Positions 1-6,201 of a DNA stretch of 6,514 nucleotides are shown piece after piece (positions within the stretch are counted from its first letter, which is position 1; the number at the start of each line of letters is the position of its first letter). Origin of the DNA: Chloroflexota bacterium. Its GTDB lineage: Bacteria > Chloroflexota > Dehalococcoidia > JACQGW01. The stretch lies in the NCBI GenBank assembly GCA_016199325.1, contig JACQGW010000028.1, positions 1 to 6,514 of the forward strand, given 5' to 3'. The translations under genes were made by a program, and so were the position numbers. The notes beneath the pieces are model-generated. The model saw only the letters and a program-made list of their open reading frames with translations. It ran no database searches and had not been told where the DNA came from.

Positions 1-18
1 CCTGACCCCCGACCCCCA
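1..18. repeat. C-rich copy of a G-rich dispersed repeat (left copy)
   Basis: Two runs of five C (6-10 and 13-17) are separated by GA. The reverse complement, TGGGGGTCGGGGGTCAGG, matches 6464-6481 at 17 of 18 bases, so the two ends of the window carry one repeat in opposite orientation. Only the edge of the left array is visible; it may continue outside the window. Whether it is a genome-wide repeat family is inference. Confidence 0.6.
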
Positions 19-31
19 CAATGGGGGTGAG
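12..31 (+). promoter_or_regulatory. Hairpin enclosing the ribosome binding site of the first gene
   Basis: ACCCCCA (12-18) and TGGGGGT (22-28) are perfect reverse complements around a CAA loop. The right arm overlaps GGGGGTGA (23-30), which matches the anti-Shine-Dalgarno complement GGAGGTGA at 7 of 8 bases and ends just before the ATG at 34. If the hairpin forms in mRNA it would hide the ribosome binding site. The pairing is visible in the sequence. A regulatory role is inference, and the left arm is also part of the C-rich repeat, so the fold could be a by-product of it. Confidence 0.45.
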
Positions 32-33
32 CC

Positions 34-603
34 ATGTCTGAGCAACGTCGCACAGGAGGGCCGCGCCGGGGACCACGACGGGAGGGGCCGGGCGGTGGGG
101 AGATCCACGTCGATCTGGGGTTCGGCGATCTCTTCAAAGGGCTCGGCAACTTCCTCGACCTCATCGGAGAGCTGTCCAAGGAAGGCAAGCAGGAGACCAG
201 CGGGACCGGGGAGGTGCAGGGGCCGGGCGGGACGAAGGGGGTCTACGGCTTCTCCATCAAGATGGGCGTGGGCGGCGCGCCGACCGTCGAGCATTTCGGC
301 AACGTCCGCGCGACGGAGCGCGGCCCCGAGATCTCGGAGGTGCGCGAGCCGCTGGTCGACGTCTTCGACGAGGGGGATCACATCCTGGTCGTCGCCGAGC
401 TCCCCGGCGTCGCCGAGAGCGGCATCACGGTCGAAGCCAGGGACGACATCGTGACGCTGAGCGCCGAGGGGCGGAGCCGCAAGTACGCTAAAGAGATCCT
501 CCTGCCGGCGCCGGTGGATCCGGCGAGCATCCGCCAGAGCTACCAGAACGGCGTTCTCGAGGTCCGGCTGGGCAAAGCGAAGCCCGCCCAGACCGGGAGC
601 TGA
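34..603 (+). CDS. gvpH: GvpH-like small heat-shock (Hsp20) protein of the gas vesicle cluster
   Basis: This encodes 189 residues. Residues about 102-184 form an alpha-crystallin (Hsp20) domain, shown by ELPGV at 122-126 and the NGVLEVRL signature at 172-179 near the C terminus. The N-terminal half begins with a basic Arg/Gly/Pro segment, then an amphipathic stretch (about 25-50, GFGDLFKGLGNFLDLIGEL), then YGFSIKMGVGG and VEHFGNV (about 71-91). I associate that pattern with Hsp20-like proteins of gas vesicle clusters (GvpH), but this is from memory. Small heat-shock proteins are ATP-independent holdases that stop aggregation. Here the likely client is the hydrophobic shell protein GvpA or another Gvp protein (inference). 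The start is supported by GGGGGTGA 23-30. The stop is 3 bases before the ATPase start, so the two genes are probably co-transcribed. A generic Hsp20 is the alternative; the gas vesicle neighbours favour GvpH. Confidence 0.8.
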   Translation: MSEQRRTGGPRRGPRREGPGGGEIHVDLGFGDLFKGLGNFLDLIGELSKEGKQETSGTGEVQGPGGTKGVYGFSIKMGVGGAPTVEHFGNVRATERGPEISEVREPLVDVFDEGDHILVVAELPGVAESGITVEARDDIVTLSAEGRSRKYAKEILLPAPVDPASIRQSYQNGVLEVRLGKAKPAQTGS

Positions 604-606
604 CCG

Positions 607-3600
607 ATGGCGGAGGAGCATGCGCTCACGTTGCGCGTCGCCGAGGCGCTGCCGAAGGACGTCGGCCGCGGCATCGCCCGGCTCGACCCCGCCGACATCG
701 AGCGGCTGGCGGCCGCCATCGGCGACGTGGTCGAAATTCGGGGCAAGCGCCGGACGGTTGCGCGCCTGATGCCGGCCTACGCCGCCGAGCGCGGCAAGGG
801 CCTGATCCAGATCGACGGCATCATCCGGGAGAACACCCAGGCAGGGCTGGACGACCGGGTTCAGGTCGCCAGGGTTGCCCATCAGCCGGCCCGCAGCCTG
901 ACGCTGGCGCCCACCGGCCCGGCGCAGCAGGCGCTCCGCAGCCAGGACACCAGCTATCTCGGCCGGCTCCTGGAGGGCGTGCCGCTCCTGACCGGCGACC
1001 GCGTCCGCATCAACCTCTTCGGGACTCGCCCCGTCGACTTCGTCGTGAGCGAGACGACGCCGAAAGACGTGGTGCTGGTGAATGGGCAGACGGCGATCCG
1101 GATCAAGGGGGAAGTCGCGTCCGAGCGCCGCGGGCCGGCCATCTCCTACGAGGACATCGGCGGCCTCGGCAAGGAGATCGCCCGCATCCGCGAGATGATC
1201 GAGCTGCCGCTGCGCTACCCCGAGGTCTTCGAGCGGCTGGGGATCGATCCGCCGAAGGGGGTGCTGCTCTACGGCCCGCCCGGCTGCGGCAAGACGCTGA
1301 TCGCCCGGTCGGTCGCCTACGAGACGGCGGCCTACTTCATCCATGTGGCCGGGCCTGAAGTGATTCATAAGTTTTATGGGGAGAGCCTGCCGGGCAGTGA
1401 GCTGGTACTGGTCCTGAAAGCCGGGCGCCTCGAGCGCAAGCCAATCGCCGACGTGGTTGCCGAACAGGACGACTCGCTGCAAGTGCCGTGTTTCGGCCCC
1501 GACGGCAGAGTCCGGTTCGGGCGCGTCACCGGGTTCTACGAACATCGCCTCCACGGCAAGCTGCTCCGAGTGCGCACCGCCAGTGGGCGGGAGATCCGTG
1601 TCACCGAAGGTCACTCCCTGTTCACCGTGGACTCCGAAGGTATCCGCGCCCTGCCTACGCCCGAGCTCGTCGCCAACGAATCCTTCATCGCCGTGCCTGG
1701 CCGGCTGCCGTTGCCTGATTCCTCTCTTGACGAGCTGGATCTGTTGTATCTCCTGAGGAACGATGAAAGCCTTGTCGCCAGGGGACCGGCCGTCGAGCAG
1801 CTCGTTCGGCGGGCTATTGGCATTCTCGGTCGCGAGCGGTGCGCGAAGCTTCTCGGAGTGAGGGTGAAGTACACCTACGACCTTGTGTCCAAGCGCGTGG
1901 CGATTCGGTTGCCCAGACTGCTGCGGCTTGCCGAGGCCGCGGGCATCCCCGTGGATCCAGAAGCGCTCACGCTGTCGACGCTCAAGCGCAGGAGCGGCAT
2001 CCCGACGAGAATACCGCTGACCACCGACCTCTGCACGTTCTTCGGTTTGTGGCTAGCCGAGGGCTCGTTCTCCAAAGGCCGCGGGGTCCGTATCAGCGTC
2101 AGCCGCGATGAAGGAGATGCGGTTGCGGCACTCTGTACCCGTCTCTTTGGGAGCGTGACCGTCTATCGTCCTGCGAACCGGCGGGCGACAGACGTGCATG
2201 TGTCTTCGATGGCGCTGGTCAAGGCGATGCAAGCGTTGGGGTTCGTGAGCGGCGCGCGCCGGAAGCGTGTGCCGCCGTTTGCCTTTAGCCTGTCCCGGGT
2301 GAACCTGGCAGCCCTGATCCGTGGCTACTACTCCGGCGACGGCTCGGTTAGCCGCACGACGCCCGCGCCCCAGGTCGAGGTTAGCACTGCCAGCCCTGCC
2401 CTGGCAGACGACGTGTGCCACCTGCTGCTGTTCTTCGGCATCGTCGCCAAGGTCTACGACCGCCCGAGTGAAGGAGCCAAGCGCATCTGCTTTGCCGATG
2501 CCAAGAACCTGGAGCGATTCCTGGAGATCGGCTTCCTCGACGAGGGGAAGAATGCCCTGATCCGGCGCTATCTGGAGAAGTGCCCGGTGCCGCGCCGCGA
2601 CCGACTACCGCTAGCAGCCGTGCGGGACCTGCCTGGGTCGAGCGTCTCCGCCTGGCGGGGCCTGTCCGCTATCGGCGTGGCGGCGACGGCGCGCCGCCTC
2701 GGAACCCTGCCCGCGGAGCTGGACGGCGACCTGTACTGGGACAAAGTGGTGGCTATCGAGGAGCTGCCGGACCAACCCGAGCATGTGTACGACATCGCCG
2801 TCGAGCCGGGCGAGAACTTCGTGGCGGGCTTCGGCGGCATCTTCGCTCACAACAGTGAGGCCCATCTGAGAAGCATCTTCCAGGACGCCGAGCAGCATGC
2901 GCCGAGCATCGTCTTTCTCGACGAGATCGACGCCATTGCCCCCAAGCGCGAGGCGGTTCAGGGCGAGGTCGAAAAGCGCGTCGTCGCCCAGCTCCTGGCC
3001 CTGATGGACGGGCTGAAATCTCGCGGGCAGGTCATCGTCATCGGCGCGACGAACATCCCGGGCAGCATCGACCCGGCGCTCCGGCGCCCCGGTCGCTTCG
3101 ACCGGGAGATCGTCATCTCCGTTCCCGACCGGACCGGCCGCCTGGAGATCCTCCAGATCCACACGCGTGGGATGCCGCTGGCCCAGAACGTCGATCTGGA
3201 CCGGCTGGCCGCAATAACCCACGGCTTCGTGGGCGCCGACCTTGCCGCGCTCTGCCGGGAAGCGGCAATGGCCTGCCTGCGGCGGGCGCTGCCGGCCTTC
3301 GACTTCGCCCGATCCGAGCTCCCCCTGGAGGACCTCCTGCGGCTGGAGGTCACCATGGACCACTTCCTGGAGGCGCTCAACGAGATCGAGCCCTCCGCCA
3401 TTCGGGAGGTGTTCACCGAGGTGGCCGACGTCAAGTGGGACCAGGTCGGCGGCCTCGACGAGGTCAAGCGCGTCCTGCGAGAGGCCGTGGAATGGCCGCT
3501 CAAGTACGGCGACCGCTTCGCCTACGCCAGGACGAGCCCGCCCAAGGGCGTGCTGCTGACCGGCGCGCCCGGCACCGGCAAGACCCTGGCTGCCAAGGCC

Positions 3601-4239
3601 GTCGCTTCGGAGAGCGGGGTCAACTTCATCTCGATCAAGGGGCCGGCGCTGCTCTCCAAGTGGGTCGGCGAATCGGAGAAGGGCGTGCGGGAGGTCTTCA
3701 AGAAGGCCCGGCAGACGGCGCCCTGCATCGTCTTCTTCGACGAGATCGACGCGCTCGTCCCGCTGCGGGGGACGGGCGGCGCCGAGTCGCACGTGAGCGA
3801 GCGCGTCGTCAGCCAGTTCCTGACCGAGCTGGACGGCATCGAGGAGCTGCGGGGTGTCGTCGTCCTGGCCGCGACGAACCGGCCGGACATCCTGGATCCG
3901 GCGCTCCTGCGGCCGGGCCGCTTCGACGTGACCGTCGAGCTGCCGCTGCCGGACCGCGCGGCGCGGCGGGCCATTCTGGAGGTGCATACGCGCGGCCGGC
4001 ATCTGAGCGGCGACGTCGATCTGGACGAGCTCGCCGAGCAAGCGGAGGGGCTCGTCGGGGCGGACCTGGAGGGGCTGGCGCGGCGGGCGGCGATGCTCGC
4101 CATTCGGGAATCGGTCGAGCGGGAGCCCGGCGCCCAGTTCACCCCCTTCGGCGTCGAGCGGCGCCATTTCGCCGAGGCGCTGGCAGCGATCCTGGGAACA
4201 CAGACCTCGACGGCTTTCGACACGGCAGGCGCGATGTGA
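607..4239 (+). CDS. cdc48: CDC48/VAT-type double AAA+ ATPase, interrupted by an intein
   Basis: The precursor is 1210 residues; without the intein (260-749) it is 720, a normal size for archaeal/bacterial CDC48. Order of domains: N-terminal double-psi barrel (about 6-90, with a GRGIARLD segment), CDC48 domain 2 (about 95-170), ring D1 (from ISYEDIGGL at 179) and ring D2 (from VKWDQVGGL at 942). D1 has Walker A GPPGCGKT (223-230), Walker B with DE 772-773 and arginine fingers R827/R830 (RRPGRFD). D2 has Walker A GAPGTGKT (986-993), Walker B FFDEID with DE 1045-1046 and arginine fingers R1102/R1105. All catalytic residues of both rings are present. The family forms hexamers that thread and unfold proteins using ATP. 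It is not the MoxR-type GvpN. Sitting between an Hsp20 gene and two gvpF/L genes, it probably remodels gas vesicle proteins (inference). GGGAG at 595-599 precedes the ATG. No p97-like C-terminal tail is evident. Confidence 0.93.
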   Translation: MAEEHALTLRVAEALPKDVGRGIARLDPADIERLAAAIGDVVEIRGKRRTVARLMPAYAAERGKGLIQIDGIIRENTQAGLDDRVQVARVAHQPARSLTLAPTGPAQQALRSQDTSYLGRLLEGVPLLTGDRVRINLFGTRPVDFVVSETTPKDVVLVNGQTAIRIKGEVASERRGPAISYEDIGGLGKEIARIREMIELPLRYPEVFERLGIDPPKGVLLYGPPGCGKTLIARSVAYETAAYFIHVAGPEVIHKFYGESLPGSELVLVLKAGRLERKPIADVVAEQDDSLQVPCFGPDGRVRFGRVTGFYEHRLHGKLLRVRTASGREIRVTEGHSLFTVDSEGIRALPTPELVANESFIAVPGRLPLPDSSLDELDLLYLLRNDESLVARGPAVEQLVRRAIGILGRERCAKLLGVRVKYTYDLVSKRVAIRLPRLLRLAEAAGIPVDPEALTLSTLKRRSGIPTRIPLTTDLCTFFGLWLAEGSFSKGRGVRISVSRDEGDAVAALCTRLFGSVTVYRPANRRATDVHVSSMALVKAMQALGFVSGARRKRVPPFAFSLSRVNLAALIRGYYSGDGSVSRTTPAPQVEVSTASPALADDVCHLLLFFGIVAKVYDRPSEGAKRICFADAKNLERFLEIGFLDEGKNALIRRYLEKCPVPRRDRLPLAAVRDLPGSSVSAWRGLSAIGVAATARRLGTLPAELDGDLYWDKVVAIEELPDQPEHVYDIAVEPGENFVAGFGGIFAHNSEAHLRSIFQDAEQHAPSIVFLDEIDAIAPKREAVQGEVEKRVVAQLLALMDGLKSRGQVIVIGATNIPGSIDPALRRPGRFDREIVISVPDRTGRLEILQIHTRGMPLAQNVDLDRLAAITHGFVGADLAALCREAAMACLRRALPAFDFARSELPLEDLLRLEVTMDHFLEALNEIEPSAIREVFTEVADVKWDQVGGLDEVKRVLREAVEWPLKYGDRFAYARTSPPKGVLLTGAPGTGKTLAAKAVASESGVNFISIKGPALLSKWVGESEKGVREVFKKARQTAPCIVFFDEIDALVPLRGTGGAESHVSERVVSQFLTELDGIEELRGVVVLAATNRPDILDPALLRPGRFDVTVELPLPDRAARRAILEVHTRGRHLSGDVDLDELAEQAEGLVGADLEGLARRAAMLAIRESVEREPGAQFTPFGVERRHFAEALAAILGTQTSTAFDTAGAM
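1354..1380 (+). other. AT-rich extein patch next to the intein insertion site
   Basis: The nine codons CCT GAA GTG ATT CAT AAG TTT TAT GGG encode part of the D1 pore loop region. By hand count 10 of 27 bases are G or C, and only 2 of 15 in 1363-1377, in a gene that is otherwise roughly two-thirds GC. T-ending codons such as ATT, CAT, TTT and TAT are avoided elsewhere in the host gene. The patch stops at the intein boundary. On the other side, AGT and AGA codons (2854-2874) are also atypical, but less so. It may mark DNA brought in with the intein by co-conversion, or the endonuclease target. Confidence 0.6.
1384..2853 (+). mobile_element. In-frame intein with LAGLIDADG homing endonuclease
   Basis: Residues 260-749 of the precursor (490 residues) have no place in CDC48; removing them restores [14 protein letters not shown], the expected D1 sequence. 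The N-terminal splicing block starts with Ser1 ([14 protein letters not shown]). Block B has TEGH at 333-336 with the usual Thr and His. The C-terminal blocks are VYDIAVE (727-733) and [13 protein letters not shown], ending with His748-Asn749, followed by Ser750 as the +1 nucleophile. All residues for standard splicing are present. Two dodecapeptide motifs of a LAGLIDADG endonuclease are seen: [11 protein letters not shown] (478-488, acidic E485) and [12 protein letters not shown] (570-581, acidic D578), so the homing function looks intact. Hand counts of 60-base blocks inside (1741 and 1861) give 58-60% GC, against 72% for a block at 3961 in the host gene, consistent with separate ancestry. 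The boundary was set by Ser at both junctions giving an uninterrupted GES motif. Confidence 0.95.
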
Positions 4240-4265
4240 GTACGGAGCGAGTCCGGTTCGTAGTT

Positions 4266-4279
4266 GGCGCTTTAGCGCC
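4266..4279 (+). other. Short GC-rich stem-loop in the gap before the first gvpF/L
   Basis: GGCGC (4266-4270) and GCGCC (4275-4279) pair perfectly around TTTA. The gap between the ATPase stop and the next start is 84 bases, the only intergenic space over 3 bases in the window. No T-tract follows, so it is not a typical intrinsic terminator. It could be an mRNA processing or stabilising element, or chance in GC-rich DNA. A further GGCGCC at 4296-4301 could offer alternative pairing. Confidence 0.35.
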
Positions 4280-4310
4280 CGGTTCCCCGCCAGCAGGCGC
4301 CGCAAGATAG

Positions 4311-4317
4311 AAAGGAG
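4311..4317 (+). promoter_or_regulatory. Strong Shine-Dalgarno for the GvpF/L-J gene
   Basis: AAAGGAG lies 6 bases before the ATG at 4324 and fixes that start. It is the best match to the consensus in the window, which suggests good independent translation of this gene despite the 84-base gap from the ATPase. Confidence 0.8.
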
Positions 4318-4323
4318 CGAGCG

Positions 4324-5433
4324 ATGATCGGCACCTACCTGTACGCGATCATGCGCGGTGAGCGCCGGCTCGACTTCGGCCGGCTCGGGCTGCCCGACGG
4401 CTGGGCGCCCGTCGCCACGCTGCCGAGCGCCGGTCTGACGGCCGTGGTGAGCGAATACCGGGGACCTGCCCTCGGCGGACTTCCCCGAGCTGACCTCCTG
4501 CGCTTCCTCTCCATCCACCAGCGGGTCGTCGAGCGCGCCATGGCCGACCAGCCGGTCCTGCCGGCCAGGTTTGGAACGATCCTCGGCTCTCGTGATGAGA
4601 TCGCCACGGTGCTCGGTCGCTTCGAGCGGCGGCTGACCGCCGCCCTGGCGCAACTGAGCGATGCCGTCGAGATCGAAGTGGCGGCGACCTGGGACCTCAA
4701 GCGCATCTTCGCCGAAATCAGCCGCGAGCCGAGTATCGCCGCTCTCGCCGCCGGCGCTGCCGGCGCTGCCGGCCGGTCGGCCGAGGAGAGCCTGGCCCTC
4801 CGTATCCAGATCGGCAGGGCCGTCAAGGAAACCCTCGACCGCCGCCGCCAGGAGGTCTGCCGGCAGGTGCTGGCCGATCTCGTTCCCCTCGTGCGCGACG
4901 CCCAGCCCAACCCCATCGTCGCCGACGATCTGGTGCTGAACGTGGCCTTCCTGATCGAGCGCACCCGCCTCGACGATTTCTACGCTCGCGTCCATCGCCA
5001 GGACGAGGCGTTCGAGAACCGGTTGACCTTCCGCTGTGTCGGGCCGCTGCCGCCCTACAGCTTTGCGGCCGTCGAGATCAGCCACCTGCGCGCCGACGAG
5101 ATCGAAGCCGCCCGCCGCCTGCTGGGACTTGGCGAACATGCCTCTGCGACCGAGATCAACGCCGGCTACCGGCGCCTGGCAGCCACCTGCCACCCGGACC
5201 GGAATCCCGACGACCCGACGGCGCCGGCCCGCTTCGCAGCCCTTACCGCGGCCCACAGCCGGCTGCTGGCCTACGTGCATGGGCAGCGCATCAGCCCGGA
5301 GGACGACGCATTTCGGTACGATCTCTCGGGAGGCGCGGCCGACGGCGGCCTGCTCCTGGCCATCAAGCGGTCGGCGCCAGAACCCATTCAGCAAGGGGAG
5401 GCTGTCGATGAGCGCGACGCCGTCGTCGTCTAA
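4324..5433 (+). CDS. gvpL/F: GvpF/L gas vesicle protein with a C-terminal J domain
   Basis: This encodes 369 residues, about 100 more than a usual GvpF/L. Residues 1-253 are a complete GvpF/L protein: GTYLYAIM at the start, then H65 and LPARFGT (79-85), the RIFAE helix, LVLNVAFLIER, and the closing GPLPPYSF (240-247). Residues about 260-318 resemble a J domain: a helix ending LLGLG, then EINAGYRRLA, the invariant His-Pro-Asp at 290-292 followed by RNPDD, then a last helix with F304 and a Leu-rich end. About 50 poorly conserved residues follow. GvpF/L proteins bind GvpA and other accessory proteins in early gas vesicle assembly; J domains stimulate Hsp70 (DnaK) ATPase through His-Pro-Asp. The fusion therefore may link DnaK to shell assembly (inference). 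A short Ala-Gly insertion (143-150) comes from a 9-base tandem repeat. Whether it is the F or L member cannot be settled here. Confidence 0.92.
   Translation: MIGTYLYAIMRGERRLDFGRLGLPDGWAPVATLPSAGLTAVVSEYRGPALGGLPRADLLRFLSIHQRVVERAMADQPVLPARFGTILGSRDEIATVLGRFERRLTAALAQLSDAVEIEVAATWDLKRIFAEISREPSIAALAAGAAGAAGRSAEESLALRIQIGRAVKETLDRRRQEVCRQVLADLVPLVRDAQPNPIVADDLVLNVAFLIERTRLDDFYARVHRQDEAFENRLTFRCVGPLPPYSFAAVEISHLRADEIEAARRLLGLGEHASATEINAGYRRLAATCHPDRNPDDPTAPARFAALTAAHSRLLAYVHGQRISPEDDAFRYDLSGGAADGGLLLAIKRSAPEPIQQGEAVDERDAVVV
4750..4776 (+). repeat. 9-base tandem repeat inside the GvpF/L-J gene
   Basis: GCCGGCGCT occurs at 4750-4758 and 4759-4767, followed by a partial third copy GCCGGCCGG (4768-4776). 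It encodes Ala-Gly-Ala units in a loop between conserved helices. The unit is a multiple of three, so copy changes would vary length without shifting frame. The second GvpF/L protein has no such Ala-Gly tract at the matching place. Confidence 0.6.
5394..5401 (+). promoter_or_regulatory. Shine-Dalgarno inside the upstream gene, fixing the second gvpF/L start
   Basis: AGGGGAGG ends 6 bases before the ATG at 5408. The frame stays open upstream to 5036, but that part translates to sequence without GvpF/L character and overlaps the J domain coding region. This site, and alignment of GTYIYCIV with the first residues of the other GvpF/L, place the start at 5408. Confidence 0.8.
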
Positions 5434-6199
5434 CGCCGGCACCTACATCTACTGCATCGTGCGGGCCGAGTCGTTCCAGAACGGCGGTCACCGCTTTCAG
5501 AGTCGCGCTATCGGCGGGCAGGCTGTCCCTGTACGCGCCGTCCAGTTCATGGACCTGGCGGCCGTCGTCAGCGACTCTTCGGCCGCGCGCTACGACATCG
5601 GCCGGCAAAACACGATGGCGCACCAGCTCGTCGTCGAGGAAGCGATGGCGCATTCGGAGGTCCTGCCGGTCCGGTTCGGCACCATCGCCCGGAGCGACGA
5701 GGAGGTCCGGGAGAAGCTGCTGAAGCGGAAGTTCGGCGAGTTCCACTACCTGCTGGACACCTACGTCAAGGACCGGGTGGAGCTCGGGCTCAAGGTCTTC
5801 TGGAACCGGGAGCGGGTCTTCGCCGAGATCGCGGCCGAGAGCACCCAGGTCCGCGCCCTGCGCGACGCCATCGCCGGCAGGTCTCCCGAGGAGACCCATT
5901 ACCAGCGCATCCAGCTCGGCCAGCTCATCGAGGAGGCGATCGTCCGCAAGCGCGACCGGGACGCCGAGGCCATCCTGGACGCGCTCCGGCCGCTCGCCTT
6001 CGAGACGAAGACGAACAAAATCCTGACCGACATGATGATCTTGAACGCGGCCTTTCTGGTGGACCGGGCGCATGACCCCACCTTCGACGCCGCAGTCAAC
6101 GTGTTGGATGCAGCGCAGCAGGGACGCCTCATCCTGAAATACGTTGGCCCGGTGCCCCCCTACAACTTCGTCAACGTTGTCGTGCGCTGGGAGGACTAG
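5408..6199 (+). CDS. gvpF: GvpF/L gas vesicle protein (short form)
   Basis: This encodes 263 residues, the usual family length, with no extra domain. After a short Ser-rich leader, NAGTYIYCIV begins the family fold. Then come H82 and LPVRFGT (86-92), FWNRERVFAEIA, the acidic/basic helix with QLIEEAIVRKRD, MMILNAAFLVDR, and the closing VGPVPPYNFVNVVVRWED at the extreme C terminus. Same landmarks, in the same order, occur in the upstream GvpF/L, but the sequences are clearly divergent, so they are old paralogues rather than a recent duplication. The start overlaps the previous stop by 26 bases in a different frame, which suggests coupled translation and matched amounts of the two. It is called gvpF because it directly precedes gvpG, the order known from haloarchaeal clusters; F versus L is uncertain. 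Family role: binding GvpA and nucleating assembly in the cytoplasm. Confidence 0.93.
   Translation: MSATPSSSNAGTYIYCIVRAESFQNGGHRFQSRAIGGQAVPVRAVQFMDLAAVVSDSSAARYDIGRQNTMAHQLVVEEAMAHSEVLPVRFGTIARSDEEVREKLLKRKFGEFHYLLDTYVKDRVELGLKVFWNRERVFAEIAAESTQVRALRDAIAGRSPEETHYQRIQLGQLIEEAIVRKRDRDAEAILDALRPLAFETKTNKILTDMMILNAAFLVDRAHDPTFDAAVNVLDAAQQGRLILKYVGPVPPYNFVNVVVRWED
6189..6195 (+). promoter_or_regulatory. Shine-Dalgarno fixing the GTG start of gvpG
   Basis: GGGAGGA, within the last codons of the previous gene, ends 6 bases before GTG at 6202. The spacing equals that of the other genes in the window, and it supports GTG as start where no ATG is available nearby. Confidence 0.75.
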
Positions 6200-6201
6200 C
6201 G

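Noticed and set aside
1384..2853. Inserted region as a group I/II intron or insertion sequence
   Set aside because: It is open in frame throughout, has protein splicing blocks at both ends and leaves a seamless CDC48 protein; no terminal inverted repeats or transposase motif are seen.
607..4239. ATPase as GvpN
   Set aside because: GvpN is a single-domain MoxR-type AAA protein. This has the CDC48 N-domains and two AAA rings with VGGL, GESE and RPGRFD motifs.
4266..4279. Stem-loop as an intrinsic terminator
   Set aside because: The stem is only 5-6 base pairs and is not followed by a T-run; genes on both sides belong to the same cluster.
4236..4310. 24-codon frame starting with GTG that overlaps the ATPase stop
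   Set aside because: The overlap resembles a coupled start, but there is no good ribosome binding site, the peptide matches nothing I know, and it is too short to support.
3435..4310. Alternative + strand frame of 291 codons inside the ATPase gene
   Set aside because: It is an Arg/Gly/Ala-rich shadow of the D2 coding region with no domain of its own.
5036..5407. Upstream in-frame extension of the second gvpF/L gene
   Set aside because: The extra residues are Arg/Pro/Ser/Ala-rich out-of-frame reading of the J domain region. A good Shine-Dalgarno and family alignment place the start at 5408.
2611..5442. Very long open frame (943 codons) on the - strand
   Set aside because: It lies opposite three well-supported genes, its product is compositionally odd (Arg/Gly/Asp/Gln-rich) with no recognisable domain, and such antisense frames are expected in high-GC DNA with G/C at third codon positions.
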